Program-made: the position numbers and the translations under genes
Source of the DNA: an uncultured Roseburia sp.
Lineage (GTDB): Bacteria; Bacillota; Clostridia; Lachnospirales; Lachnospiraceae
NCBI GenBank assembly: GCA_934317215.1
Contig: CAKREH010000001.1
Coordinates: 124,001-188,000 of the forward strand
Direction of reading: 5' to 3'
Length of the DNA stretch: 64,000 nt
The notes under the pieces: model-generated
The model's database searches: none
What the model saw: the letters and a program-made list of their open reading frames with translations, nothing else
What the model was told of the DNA's origin: nothing
Shown: piece after piece, positions 52,749 to 61,609 of the stretch
How positions within the stretch are numbered: the first letter of the stretch is position 1
Layout: each line of letters opens with the position of its first letter

Positions 52749-53699
52749 TCATGAATAACTTGCCCCGTAAATATCAACATGAATTACATTTCCCTGATGC
52801 ATTATCGGTGGTAAGGTTTCACCTGCATTCGCACATACTGGTATGTTTCCCCATACGATTGACCCATTATAATATCGTCTGGTCAGTCTTCCGTCTTCTG
52901 TGAAGTGTAATCCAGTAAAATCGGGATCCCAGTATTTTTGTACTTGTAATAAATTTTTCTCATTGTAGTCATTTATAGTAGATTTACCGAGGATAACATG
53001 TGCCACAGTCTGAAGTGGATCAAAGGAAAGAGTCATAATTCCCGTCCATCCTTTGAGAGTATCCATATTAAGCATTTGGGTGTGTGGAGCGATGCCAGCA
53101 ACATATACACCAAAATTATCTCTTAACAAAATATCTAAATGGAGATTACATTTTGTATTATTTAAGCGAATAAAACACCCATTTACAAGCGCAATAAAAC
53201 TGGCTCCGCTTACCGATACAATAGACCATCCATCTGTAATGACTTGCGTGCTGTGTAGATTCACTAAACCGTTGTTTAACGTACTTATCTGCTTCGCCAA
53301 ACTGCCATCCACATTCGGATTTGCCTGTCTTGCATCAAGGGCAAAACCTGCTTCCGTGGTAGTGTTATTATTTACGACGGTTGGTATGGTCGGCTTATCA
53401 CTCAAATCATTATAATTACCGCTAAAGGCTACTGTTTTCAGATCTGCAAACCACTTTGCAATCTTTCCGAATAAAATACTATGCTTTTCACCGCTTTTAA
53501 GATTTTCTCTTGCTGATGTTGTGGAAAAAGTTGTAATATTCTTTGCTGTATCTCCACCGATAGGAAGCGCACCGACATTTTCTGCTGTCAATCTATCAAT
53601 AACCTTTTCTACACTCTCAAAATTCTCATTCACGGTTTTCATATCCACCGGATCTGTTCTCTCAAACAGCTTGAATTTAAAAATATCTGTAAGTTTCAT
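52749..53699 (-). CDS. Tail fibre protein
   Basis: A 316-aa tail fibre. The N-terminal part (about 1-145) is the conserved stem of clostridial phage fibres: GKIAKWFADLKTVAFSGNYN, then TTTEAGFALDARQANPNVDG. The C-terminal 170 residues or so form the variable receptor-binding tip. Candidate inversion site A lies at the junction (codons for TLNNGLV). It follows the DUF2313 gene by 1 bp. Confidence 0.85.
   Translation of the reverse strand: MKLTDIFKFKLFERTDPVDMKTVNENFESVEKVIDRLTAENVGALPIGGDTAKNITTFSTTSARENLKSGEKHSILFGKIAKWFADLKTVAFSGNYNDLSDKPTIPTVVNNNTTTEAGFALDARQANPNVDGSLAKQISTLNNGLVNLHSTQVITDGWSIVSVSGASFIALVNGCFIRLNNTKCNLHLDILLRDNFGVYVAGIAPHTQMLNMDTLKGWTGIMTLSFDPLQTVAHVILGKSTINDYNEKNLLQVQKYWDPDFTGLHFTEDGRLTRRYYNGSIVWGNIPVCANAGETLPPIMHQGNVIHVDIYGASYS
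53262..53282 (-). repeat. Candidate inversion site A, inside the fibre gene
   Basis: Minus-strand sequence containing GTTAAACAACGGTTTAG at the border between conserved stem and variable tip. The core TAAACAACGGTTTA is a partial dyad that has the length and form of the Cin/Gin crossover cores (TAAACC-N2-GGTTTA). Confidence 0.6.
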
Positions 53700-53700
53700 G

Positions 53701-54354
53701 TTATCCTCTCTTTCTCAGTCCGATTTCTGCAACCTGCTCCACTGTGAACCGCGATAATTCTTCCATTGTATAATTCGCGATATTTTCTACCTTCGAACTC
53801 AGATTCTTCGGAATACTGATGTTTCTCAATTCCCAGTGTGTAAACTGCCCCAGTATAATATGCGGATATGGTTTTAATGTCTTATACTGGTTGTAAAGCA
53901 GTTCTGTATTAAGCAAAATATTGCATGGCACGATTTCACCTAAAATATCCACCACAGAATCATATTGATTTTTCAGCGCTATACCGATTTTAACGATCAT
54001 TGTCTGACCGGGAATATCGAAGTCTATCGCATACTCCGTACCACACAATTCCATTAATTTTCTTTCAAGAAAAGCATAGTTATAGGGCAGGCACACATTC
54101 CATTTGGTCAGACAACGGAAGATTCTATCTTCCAGCATATCATCACTTTTCGGCGTCACACTAAGAATCTTTTCAAACCGGGTAATCCCCTCTTCGTCAC
54201 AGGATATAATGTACCGGTTATCAATCATCCTGTTATGCCTGGATTCCAATAATCGGAACTCCGGCGTTTCCGTATCCATAATTTCAGCCAGCTCACTGTA
54301 TTCCTGTAAATACAAAGGGAGCAGCTCCTTAAGATTGATATATCTATCATCCAT
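53701..54354 (-). CDS. DUF2313 (XkdU/YmfQ-like) baseplate protein
   Basis: A 217-aa protein (MDDRYINLKELLPLYLQEY; PYNYAFLERKLMELCGTEYA) of the XkdU type, located between baseplate J and fibre. The start at 54354 overlaps the end of the xkdT-like gene, with GGGGGTGG upstream; an earlier start inside that gene is not needed. Confidence 0.85.
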   Translation of the reverse strand: MDDRYINLKELLPLYLQEYSELAEIMDTETPEFRLLESRHNRMIDNRYIISCDEEGITRFEKILSVTPKSDDMLEDRIFRCLTKWNVCLPYNYAFLERKLMELCGTEYAIDFDIPGQTMIVKIGIALKNQYDSVVDILGEIVPCNILLNTELLYNQYKTLKPYPHIILGQFTHWELRNISIPKNLSSKVENIANYTMEELSRFTVEQVAEIGLRKRG

Positions 54355-55387
54355 AAGTAACCACCCCCATGACCGGGATCTCATATTCTGTTAATTCAAG
54401 ATTTTTTGTACCCTCATTAATGGTCGTTCCTGTCACATCAAGTACACCTTTGACACCCATGATCGCGGCATCTAACGACGCAATTCTCACAATCAGATGA
54501 TTTTGGTTCTCCCAGTCCTGCCGCAACGATAAAATGTACTTTTCAATCGCCTCCTTGATCAATGCCTTACATTCATTCAATCCATAACCACTGTCAAAGG
54601 TGATATTCGTTGCAATATTTACCACCGACTCTTTCGCCGTCTCGACCGTAACCACATGACCGATCGGTGCCAGTCCGTCACCCATGCCATTACTATTTGG
54701 ATCAAACTCTTTCTGTACTGCAGATATCAATGTATCCGTAGCTTTTCCATGTGCACTGTCTAAAATAACAAGTTTCACTGTTCCAGGGCCATTCCACGTC
54801 CGTACTACTTTGACTGCTCCAACTCCCGCCAGCGCAAGCGTTTTGTTTCGATAATCTTTTACATTCCCGGAAAATGCCCTTTCCTCAAACGACTCAAAAT
54901 ACCTCTGCCGCAGGGATTCTGTACTTTCTTCCGCTTCTCCATAGATTAAAACCCGCGTGATCTTCGCAGTTGTGAGACCGGAAATATATTCGATTGGAAG
55001 AACATCTCCTGTATATTCATTTCCGCCCGTGCCGATCTGCTCACAGGTGACCTGTCCGGGAGCCGTAACGATATAGGTATTTTCCCCGCCAGTAAATCTT
55101 TTCCCGTCCGAAACCTCCACATCGGTTTCTAACTCAAGTACTGCCTGAGTTGCTTTCTTTGGCGTAATACCGCGATCCGCACATAACCGGATCAAATATT
55201 CCCTTGATGCCGTATCTCCAAATGTCTCTGCCAGCATGCAGTCAAATGCAATATACATCGATGTCAGTTCCACTGCTGCCGGTGCCAGTGCGGCATAGAT
55301 CGGCGAACTCTCTCTTTTATCCATTGTCTCAGGCACGCGGGACAACATACGCTGTAAAATCACATCAAACGTCTGATCTTCATACAT
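54347..55387 (-). CDS. Baseplate J-like protein (XkdT-like)
   Basis: A 346-aa baseplate wedge protein. The N-terminus (TFDVILQRMLSRVPETMDKR) and the core (AEESTESLRQRYFESFEERA; VRTWNGPGTVKLVI) are typical of baseplate J of Mu/PBSX-type contractile tails. It starts at the stop of the DUF2634 gene. Confidence 0.92.
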   Translation of the reverse strand: MYEDQTFDVILQRMLSRVPETMDKRESSPIYAALAPAAVELTSMYIAFDCMLAETFGDTASREYLIRLCADRGITPKKATQAVLELETDVEVSDGKRFTGGENTYIVTAPGQVTCEQIGTGGNEYTGDVLPIEYISGLTTAKITRVLIYGEAEESTESLRQRYFESFEERAFSGNVKDYRNKTLALAGVGAVKVVRTWNGPGTVKLVILDSAHGKATDTLISAVQKEFDPNSNGMGDGLAPIGHVVTVETAKESVVNIATNITFDSGYGLNECKALIKEAIEKYILSLRQDWENQNHLIVRIASLDAAIMGVKGVLDVTGTTINEGTKNLELTEYEIPVMGVVTYG

Positions 55388-55782
55388 TACACGTCCACCT
55401 CCTTCTCAATCTTCGCATTTCCAAATTTCGTGTGCACGGTAAATTTAACGATCAGCGTTTTTCTGTGCACTTCAAACTCAAAATTATCTACCGAATCTAT
55501 CCGGTCATCCTGTGTCAGAGCTTCTGTAATCCGCCGTTCCACTTCCACCATGACATAATCCATCGGCTTACCAATGAGGTCCTGCAATTCCACACCATAG
55601 TTCCATGAAAAAATAATGTAACGGTACCGCTCTGTATTCAGGATATTGTAAATTGCCTGCTTTACCGCTTCCAAACCATCACATTCGCCTACAACATTGC
55701 ACGTTTCCCGGATCATGTGATGACATAAAGACGGCTGTTCTGTTACCTCGATTTCTTTTAAACTGTTAACTGCCGGAATCAT
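55387..55782 (-). CDS. DUF2634 (XkdS-like) baseplate protein
   Basis: A 131-aa gp25/XkdS-type protein (AIYNILNTERYRYIIFSWNY; DLIGKPMDYVMVEVERRITE). The ATG at 55782 follows AGGGTGG in the preceding gene; an upstream ATG at 55803 would overlap that gene further. It links the tail tube to the wedges. Confidence 0.87.
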   Translation of the reverse strand: MIPAVNSLKEIEVTEQPSLCHHMIRETCNVVGECDGLEAVKQAIYNILNTERYRYIIFSWNYGVELQDLIGKPMDYVMVEVERRITEALTQDDRIDSVDNFEFEVHRKTLIVKFTVHTKFGNAKIEKEVDV

Positions 55783-55783
55783 G

Positions 55784-56101
55784 TCACACCACCCTGTCCG
55801 CAACTAAAAACTTCTGGCCGCCCTGCTGCCGGATCAGCACAACCTGCTGACCTGTTTTTAATCCGCTGTAAATCTTCATTTCCTTTTTCACACCATCTAA
55901 TTCAATGTCCACGGTACGATCTGTTAAATGTTCCGGAACGATAAGCTGTGCGCTGGCTATATCAAACCTCTGCTCCACTTTGATTTTTAATGGAGCTGCC
56001 GCTATCACAGTGCCGGACATCACATCTGCCGGATATCCCGCCTCATTGACTCCGTTTGACACCTGCTGTATCGCCCTCACAAAATCATTTGCATCATGCA
56101 C
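55784..56101 (-). CDS. DUF2577 (XkdR-like) protein
   Basis: A 105-aa protein (ADVMSGTVIAAAPLKIKVEQ; LKTGQQVVLIRQQGGQKFLV) of the DUF2577 family, part of the PBSX-type baseplate. The GTG at 56101 has GGAGG eight bases upstream. It overlaps the xkdQ-like gene by 8 bp. Confidence 0.85.
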   Translation of the reverse strand: MHDANDFVRAIQQVSNGVNEAGYPADVMSGTVIAAAPLKIKVEQRFDIASAQLIVPEHLTDRTVDIELDGVKKEMKIYSGLKTGQQVVLIRQQGGQKFLVADRVV

Positions 56102-57047
56102 TGAAACCACCTCCCGATAAAGTTAAGTCCATTGTGTGTTTACTTTCACCATATTTGTGCACACATTTTTCTACGAGCATCAGATTTTTTATCTGCACAT
56201 CTCCTAAATCAAGCTGTACCACGACCAGTGAGCCGCCGTGCACTCTGGAATCACCACAGGCATCTTTAATCGTCAGTGTCTTTGTAACTTTATTGTAAAG
56301 TTTCAAGAGTGCATCCGCTTTCGCCTGCCCGTTTTCTCCATCCTGCAGCGTGTCAAAATACTGTAAGATTCCCCAGTCATTCATGTGGGAAGAATCCTGT
56401 GCAATATATACGTCCCTTTTTCCTGTCTTTTCATTGTCAAAAACCAGTTTGATCCGGTTATAAGTATCTGAATCAATCGAAGATTCATAATCATAATTCT
56501 GCCCGGTCTCTGCATCTATGACGATAGGCACATACATATCACCAATAAAAGACAGATTCAGCTTTCCACCGTCGTCATGGAGAATGTACAGATCACCCGT
56601 ATTCTGCAATGTCAGATCAAGTGCATTTCCAATCATATCCATAAGAGACTCGTTATCTTCCACTCTCGATGCAATCTTCCATACGGTATCCGCGATCGTG
56701 CCGAGATTAAAACCAAAATTGTTGGCAATCTGCATTACGACCTCAGCAGCCGTTTTGTTCTCATATACCATTGTGTCTTTGTTTTTCAAATACCGGATCT
56801 GGTCATAGGCAGTCACTTTTACAATATTGCTCCTGTCGCGCTTGATTTTGAAAATAAAACCATAAAACACACATGTTTCTCCATCCTTAAAGCGCACCGG
56901 ATTCCCCTCTGCAATCGAAATCTCGGTATCCACGAAACTAAATTCTATGGAACCGGGACTGATCTGCCGCTCTGTGGTCACTTTTACTTCTTCCTGGACC
57001 GGGGGCAGGTAAACTGTGCTGCCGTTTTGTATTAATAACTCGTACAT
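56094..57047 (-). CDS. XkdQ-like baseplate hub protein (gpD/gp27 type)
   Basis: A 317-aa hub protein (TVYLPPVQEEVKVTTERQIS; VTAYDQIRYLKNKDTMVYEN; the TAAEVVMQIANNFG segment). It corresponds to XkdQ/YqbQ, the central hub onto which the tube is built. It follows the LysM gene. Confidence 0.88.
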   Translation of the reverse strand: MYELLIQNGSTVYLPPVQEEVKVTTERQISPGSIEFSFVDTEISIAEGNPVRFKDGETCVFYGFIFKIKRDRSNIVKVTAYDQIRYLKNKDTMVYENKTAAEVVMQIANNFGFNLGTIADTVWKIASRVEDNESLMDMIGNALDLTLQNTGDLYILHDDGGKLNLSFIGDMYVPIVIDAETGQNYDYESSIDSDTYNRIKLVFDNEKTGKRDVYIAQDSSHMNDWGILQYFDTLQDGENGQAKADALLKLYNKVTKTLTIKDACGDSRVHGGSLVVVQLDLGDVQIKNLMLVEKCVHKYGESKHTMDLTLSGGGFSA

Positions 57048-57062
57048 TTTTCCTCCTGTGTC

Positions 57063-57734
57063 TTATGCCGACGGGATCGTAAGCACCTGCCCTGGATATA
57101 TCAGATTCGGATTTCCACCTATCACTGATTTATTGGCATTGTAGATCGCACTCCACTTTCCACCATCGCCGTAAAACTGCTTTGCGATCTTCCAAAGACA
57201 GTCCCCGGAAACTACGGTATAGCTCCCCCCGCTTGGTGCGTTGCCTGCAGATCTGGTCTGCTGCATTGCCGCCTGTGGTTTTGGCAGCGATATATCCACG
57301 GTACAGGTCTTTGTGATAAATTCACGGTACTGTTTCAGTTTAATCTTGACAGTCGTATCAAATCCCTCTCCGGCATCATCCACAATGGAATAATCCTCAA
57401 GTGAAACTGTCATGTTGGTATGAAATAACTTCTTGTCGTTTGGAAATGCTCTTGTCATGATATACTGAAAACTTTTCTTCTGTACCTTTAATTCTTCCAG
57501 CTTATCCAGATAAAACCTGGCATTTCGGAAAGCCTCTGGATATAAGGCAAACGGATATTCTGTATTTGGAAGCAGAAGATCAAATTCCACATCTGACAAC
57601 CCTGCGGCTTTCAAAATATTTGCTTCACCTTCATTAATCAGAGTTACCGTTTCGTTCTGATTATTGATTTTTACTGTTACTTTGGACGGAGTTATCGGAA
57701 ACAGCACTCCATCCAGATATAATTTATATGCCAT
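57063..57734 (-). CDS. XkdP-like LysM protein
   Basis: A 223-aa tail protein with a C-terminal LysM domain (about 172-222: YTVVSGDCLWKIAKQFYGDG ... NPNLIYPGQVLTIPS). LysM may bind peptidoglycan or act in hub assembly. It follows the tape measure gene with a 3-bp gap. Confidence 0.9.
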   Translation of the reverse strand: MAYKLYLDGVLFPITPSKVTVKINNQNETVTLINEGEANILKAAGLSDVEFDLLLPNTEYPFALYPEAFRNARFYLDKLEELKVQKKSFQYIMTRAFPNDKKLFHTNMTVSLEDYSIVDDAGEGFDTTVKIKLKQYREFITKTCTVDISLPKPQAAMQQTRSAGNAPSGGSYTVVSGDCLWKIAKQFYGDGGKWSAIYNANKSVIGGNPNLIYPGQVLTIPSA

Positions 57735-57737
57735 TTC

Positions 57738-60425
57738 CTACACTCCTTCCCGGACAATTTCTAATGCCTCTAACACTTTCGTTGTCATTCCATCCACGAT
57801 ACCATCCAGATCTGCATCACTGCTCACGTTGTTATTGTTCGTCATATCTAGCTTAATCTCCGCAGTCGTAAAACGGTTGATTGCCTCCTGTTCTGCAATA
57901 TCTCTAAGGTATTTCAGATCCTCGTCCGTGATATCCACAGAATCTTTGATTGCACTGGTATCATCCGCAATACTGTTAAGGTTGCCACCTGCACCGGAAT
58001 TTGCGATTGCATCACTGAAACCAGATATATAATCATCGGGATTCGGAATATCTGTTTTACCGAAGATATCCGACAGGCTGAAATTTGATATTTTATCATC
58101 AATTTTCTCTCCAAAATTATATCCTGAGTTCCATGCGTTCCCATAATCAAACCGGTTGAACTGATAATCTGACATTTCTACCGTCTTTAAAATTTCTGAT
58201 CCACCATTCTCAGTTATCACGGCATCCACTTTTGCCTGTACTTTATTCTGGAATCCCGCTACTGCATCCGCAAGACTACTGCCAAATACCGCATCAAGCA
58301 TCCGGGCAGCTGACTCGATTACTTCCACTATAAAGTTAAACAGGCTTAAAAATAAAGCCTCTATACCGGCGATCGGGTTATTAAAAATAAGTGCAAATGC
58401 ATTGACAAAATTTGCTATCAGATTCCATAAAGTAACCCCTATTCCAATGATCGTATTTACAGCTCCAATAAACAGATTTCCTATAAAAGCTAACGCTGTC
58501 GCAAATGCTCCACAGATCAAACCTGTTGCTGATTTTGTAGTACCGGCAAAGTGATTTACTGCTGCAACTGCTGCATAAATAATCGCAATCAGTGCAATGA
58601 TTAAAATAATAATCCATACAATAGGACATGCATATAACGCCCCATTATATCCCATCTGCGCTGCTGTCGCTGCCATTGTAGATCCTGTAAGGGCTGCCGT
58701 TATTCCTATCTTCGCAGACATAGCCACTGCATGAACCACCCCTGCTGCCGCACTTGCCAGTTCAAGTCCTTTTGTAATTGCAAGATAAGCACCATATACA
58801 GCCAGTGCCGCAATTACTCCATACACAATCGGACTAATCATCGACCAATGATCTGCCACGAATCCAGCTACGGATCCCACTAAATCAAAGATATTCAGCA
58901 CAATATTTGCCACCGTTGCCATCGCTTCGATCGCTCCATCAATAAATCCCTGAACAGCATCACTGTTTGCCATGCCGTTTAATCTTTGAAGAACCGGCTG
59001 AAAAGCCATAACTGCAGTATTCTGCATCGACTGCCAGATCTGCCCCCAGGTCATCGGCATTTCATCAAACTTGGCATTAATATCATCCGCCGCAGAAAAG
59101 ATCGCCGCCTTAACAATATCCGCTGTTATTTCACCGTCTGTCGCCATATCCCTAATCTGTCCGATCGGAACATCCATGTAATCTGCAATATTCTGGATCA
59201 GGTTCGGCGCCTGCTCAAAAATACTGTTTAACTCATCACCGCGGAGTACGCCGGAACCAAGAGCCTGTGATAATTGTAACTCTGCATTTGCAGCTTCCTG
59301 TGTGGATGCACCGGCGATCGTCATCTGTTTTTGAACCAGATCTGCGAATGCAACAACCTCTTCCGAATTGCCAAATGCATCCCTCGCATTATTACCGAAT
59401 CTTGCAACAACGGATGCCATATCACTAAAGGAACCTCTCGCATCCTGCGCCGCAGCATATACCATATTGACGAGTTCTGACGTCTCATTTGCAGTTCCGT
59501 TTATCTCATTAAAGGAATTATTCATCAGATCCAGTCTTGAGGTTGTCTGCGTCAATTCATCGGACATGTTGAGAATTTTTCCCACGCTCTGGATACCCAC
59601 ATATGCACCAACCACGCGTTTAATCATTCCCATCAGCCCCTCTGCGCCGGATACCCCCTCCTGAATCTCCTGATTGAATCTTCCCTGCTCATCCGTATTA
59701 TCCCGGATATACCGCTCTGTATTACCCACTGTCTGCGATAACTGAAGATATGCTGCATTTGCACCGGACACATCCATGTTCTGCATGGCGGTATTAAGAT
59801 TATTCTGCTCCTGAATCGCCCGGTCTAATTGTGATCTCAACTGTTCCAACTGGGAGTTTGCTGTATCTGTTCCCATATTGACCGGATTGCTTTCGATCTG
59901 CTGTATCCGTTCCCGGATTGAATCAATTCTGACAGCCATGGAATTAAGATCCTGGAATGACTCCGGCGGAAAGATCGTTGTACTGTATGCCTGACTCGCA
60001 ATATCATTCTGCGTGCTGCTCAACTGCTCTAACATGCTATTGGCACTCTGTACTTCCTGCTCGAACCGATCTATTCCGGTTCCTGTAAACACATCCAGAC
60101 TGTCCGTTTCCCAATGCACCGGAATCTCGACTGGCTCTGTCGGCACATTGGGCTGTATTCCTGGCAGGACCGGTTGAGAACTTCCCGCAAGCGGATCTAG
60201 GACAGGAGCCGGCTGCTGTGCCACACTGTTCAACGCAATTAAGGATGCTGTTGCTTCATCGATCGCCTCGCGTGCTCCATCCAGGCTGCTCGTATCAATA
60301 TCCATCGACATTGCCTGCTGCATATCGTACATCTGTGCTGTTGCAAGGTTGACCGCATCCATAATGCCATATAAAACACTGGTAAACTGGTCATTAAGTT
60401 CTATCGCTGTCTGAATAGCTGCCAT
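57738..60425 (-). CDS. Tail tape measure protein
   Basis: An 895-aa tape measure. N-terminal coiled-coil region (about 1-235), a conserved middle region (ELNSIFEQAPNLIQNIADYM), then hydrophobic segments between about 500 and 690. Its length sets tail length. A GGAAGGAGG site precedes the ATG at 60425. Confidence 0.92.
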   Translation of the reverse strand: MAAIQTAIELNDQFTSVLYGIMDAVNLATAQMYDMQQAMSMDIDTSSLDGAREAIDEATASLIALNSVAQQPAPVLDPLAGSSQPVLPGIQPNVPTEPVEIPVHWETDSLDVFTGTGIDRFEQEVQSANSMLEQLSSTQNDIASQAYSTTIFPPESFQDLNSMAVRIDSIRERIQQIESNPVNMGTDTANSQLEQLRSQLDRAIQEQNNLNTAMQNMDVSGANAAYLQLSQTVGNTERYIRDNTDEQGRFNQEIQEGVSGAEGLMGMIKRVVGAYVGIQSVGKILNMSDELTQTTSRLDLMNNSFNEINGTANETSELVNMVYAAAQDARGSFSDMASVVARFGNNARDAFGNSEEVVAFADLVQKQMTIAGASTQEAANAELQLSQALGSGVLRGDELNSIFEQAPNLIQNIADYMDVPIGQIRDMATDGEITADIVKAAIFSAADDINAKFDEMPMTWGQIWQSMQNTAVMAFQPVLQRLNGMANSDAVQGFIDGAIEAMATVANIVLNIFDLVGSVAGFVADHWSMISPIVYGVIAALAVYGAYLAITKGLELASAAAGVVHAVAMSAKIGITAALTGSTMAATAAQMGYNGALYACPIVWIIILIIALIAIIYAAVAAVNHFAGTTKSATGLICGAFATALAFIGNLFIGAVNTIIGIGVTLWNLIANFVNAFALIFNNPIAGIEALFLSLFNFIVEVIESAARMLDAVFGSSLADAVAGFQNKVQAKVDAVITENGGSEILKTVEMSDYQFNRFDYGNAWNSGYNFGEKIDDKISNFSLSDIFGKTDIPNPDDYISGFSDAIANSGAGGNLNSIADDTSAIKDSVDITDEDLKYLRDIAEQEAINRFTTAEIKLDMTNNNNVSSDADLDGIVDGMTTKVLEALEIVREGV

Positions 60426-60441
60426 ACATCACGCCTCCTTC

Positions 60442-60624
60442 CTAATGGATTTTGTTCTTTAACTTCCGCTCTTCCTCTTTCTTATCCTCAATTCTTTTCT
60501 TGATTGAAGCGGTTACAAATGCTTTTTCCCGCTCATCCATATTTAAAAATACAGATGGCAGGATATGTAATTTCAGAAGGGCATAGTAAGCAAAGTTCGC
60601 TTCGCTATCCCCTCCTTCAATTAG
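60442..60624 (-). CDS. Frameshift extension of the tail assembly chaperone
   Basis: A 60-codon frame in the -1 phase with no start of its own at its beginning (LIEGGDSEANFAYYALLKLH then ILPSVFLNMDEREKAFVTAS). It matches the second part of XkdN-type tail chaperones. It would be read by a -1 shift at AAAAAAC (60624-60630), giving a 203-aa fusion. Confidence 0.72.
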   Translation of the reverse strand, partial: LIEGGDSEANFAYYALLKLHILPSVFLNMDEREKAFVTASIKKRIEDKKEEERKLKNKIH

Positions 60625-61052
60625 TTTTTTGCTTCGTCCACCAGATCATTAAAACTCTTGTCGAATCCCTGAAATTTCTGCATCCACACTTCAAACATCT
60701 GAAATTCGCCTGCACCATCCACCATTGCATACAATAAATCTTCCGGTGTTTTCACGCCGTAGGAATCCTGTAATTCTTCATCATACAGATCCGGATACAC
60801 GGTTGCTGCCGCCATCATCTTTGACAGATATTTTTCTGTATTCAGTCTTGGGCGGTACATGTTCGGCTTGCCGGTCACCGGAACCTCTACGGTACATGCA
60901 TTGCGCAGTTCCTCATTCTCGCGTGATGTGATCTGGCGAAATTCCCAGAGAAGCGGCTTCCCGTCTGTATCCGTAAGGCTCGCTGTCGGAGCATACTTCT
61001 GATTTGCTTTTACCTTTTTGTTTGCTTTCATAAATCTGCTGAATTCTGACAT
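60621..61052 (-). CDS. Tail assembly chaperone (XkdN-like), short form
   Basis: A 143-aa XkdN-type protein (MSEFSRFMKANKKVKANQKY; MAAATVYPDLYDEELQDSYG; LLYAMVDGAGEFQMFEVWMQ). It coats the tape measure during tail assembly. The frame ends at a TAA directly after the heptamer A-AAA-AAC, the classical -1 slippery signal, so a longer form is predicted. Confidence 0.85.
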   Translation of the reverse strand: MSEFSRFMKANKKVKANQKYAPTASLTDTDGKPLLWEFRQITSRENEELRNACTVEVPVTGKPNMYRPRLNTEKYLSKMMAAATVYPDLYDEELQDSYGVKTPEDLLYAMVDGAGEFQMFEVWMQKFQGFDKSFNDLVDEAKN

Positions 61053-61073
61053 ATCTTTCTCTCCTTTTCATTT

Positions 61074-61104
61074 AAAAATCCCCTCCCGCTGATGCAGGAA
61101 GGGA
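61074..61104 (-). terminator. Internal terminator between tail tube and chaperone genes
   Basis: An 11-bp stem (TCCCTTCCTGC with GCGGGAGGGGA, two G-U pairs), loop ATCA, then TTTTT on the minus strand. It should lower expression of the downstream assembly genes relative to sheath and tube. Confidence 0.8.
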
Positions 61105-61110
61105 ACATCA

Positions 61111-61593
61111 TTAATTTGTTTTAAAACCTTCTAACTCTTTGAATTTCTCCGGCAGATCCCAGCTCTCAAATGTTCCTGAGATATCTTCATCCAGAATTTC
61201 TTCGCCCGCCTGGAACTTTGCAAGAATAAATGAATCGCAGAGGCATCCTCTGTGGATCACCGTCTGCCTGCCTGCATTGCTTGACGGATCCTCGTTGCTT
61301 ACCTGGATCTCAAAATAAGGCAGGTTTCCTGTTTTCTGATACTGGTTTGCCATTGTGCGGAGCACTGACTGATTATAATGTGCCGTGCCTTTCCAGGTAC
61401 CCTTTCCACCGGCAGGCTTATGTCCCATGCCGACTTTACCTAAAATCTTGACATCGCTGATCGTAACATTCCATTTACTTTCAAACTCTGTCAGATTCAT
61501 AAAATTGTACCGTCTCTTACCGATTGTAACAAAACATTCAGCAAGGCTTCCATAGACGGCATCCTTTGCGTCCATAATAGCTGTATTTCCCAT
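61111..61593 (-). CDS. Tail tube protein (XkdM-like)
   Basis: A 160-aa major tail tube protein (AVYGSLAECFVTIGKRRYNF; GKGTWKGTAHYNQSVLRTMA) of the XkdM type, located directly after the sheath gene. Expected to be made in large amounts. Confidence 0.92.
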   Translation of the reverse strand: MGNTAIMDAKDAVYGSLAECFVTIGKRRYNFMNLTEFESKWNVTISDVKILGKVGMGHKPAGGKGTWKGTAHYNQSVLRTMANQYQKTGNLPYFEIQVSNEDPSSNAGRQTVIHRGCLCDSFILAKFQAGEEILDEDISGTFESWDLPEKFKELEGFKTN

Positions 61594-61609
61594 CCTTCTT
61601 CTCTCCTTC

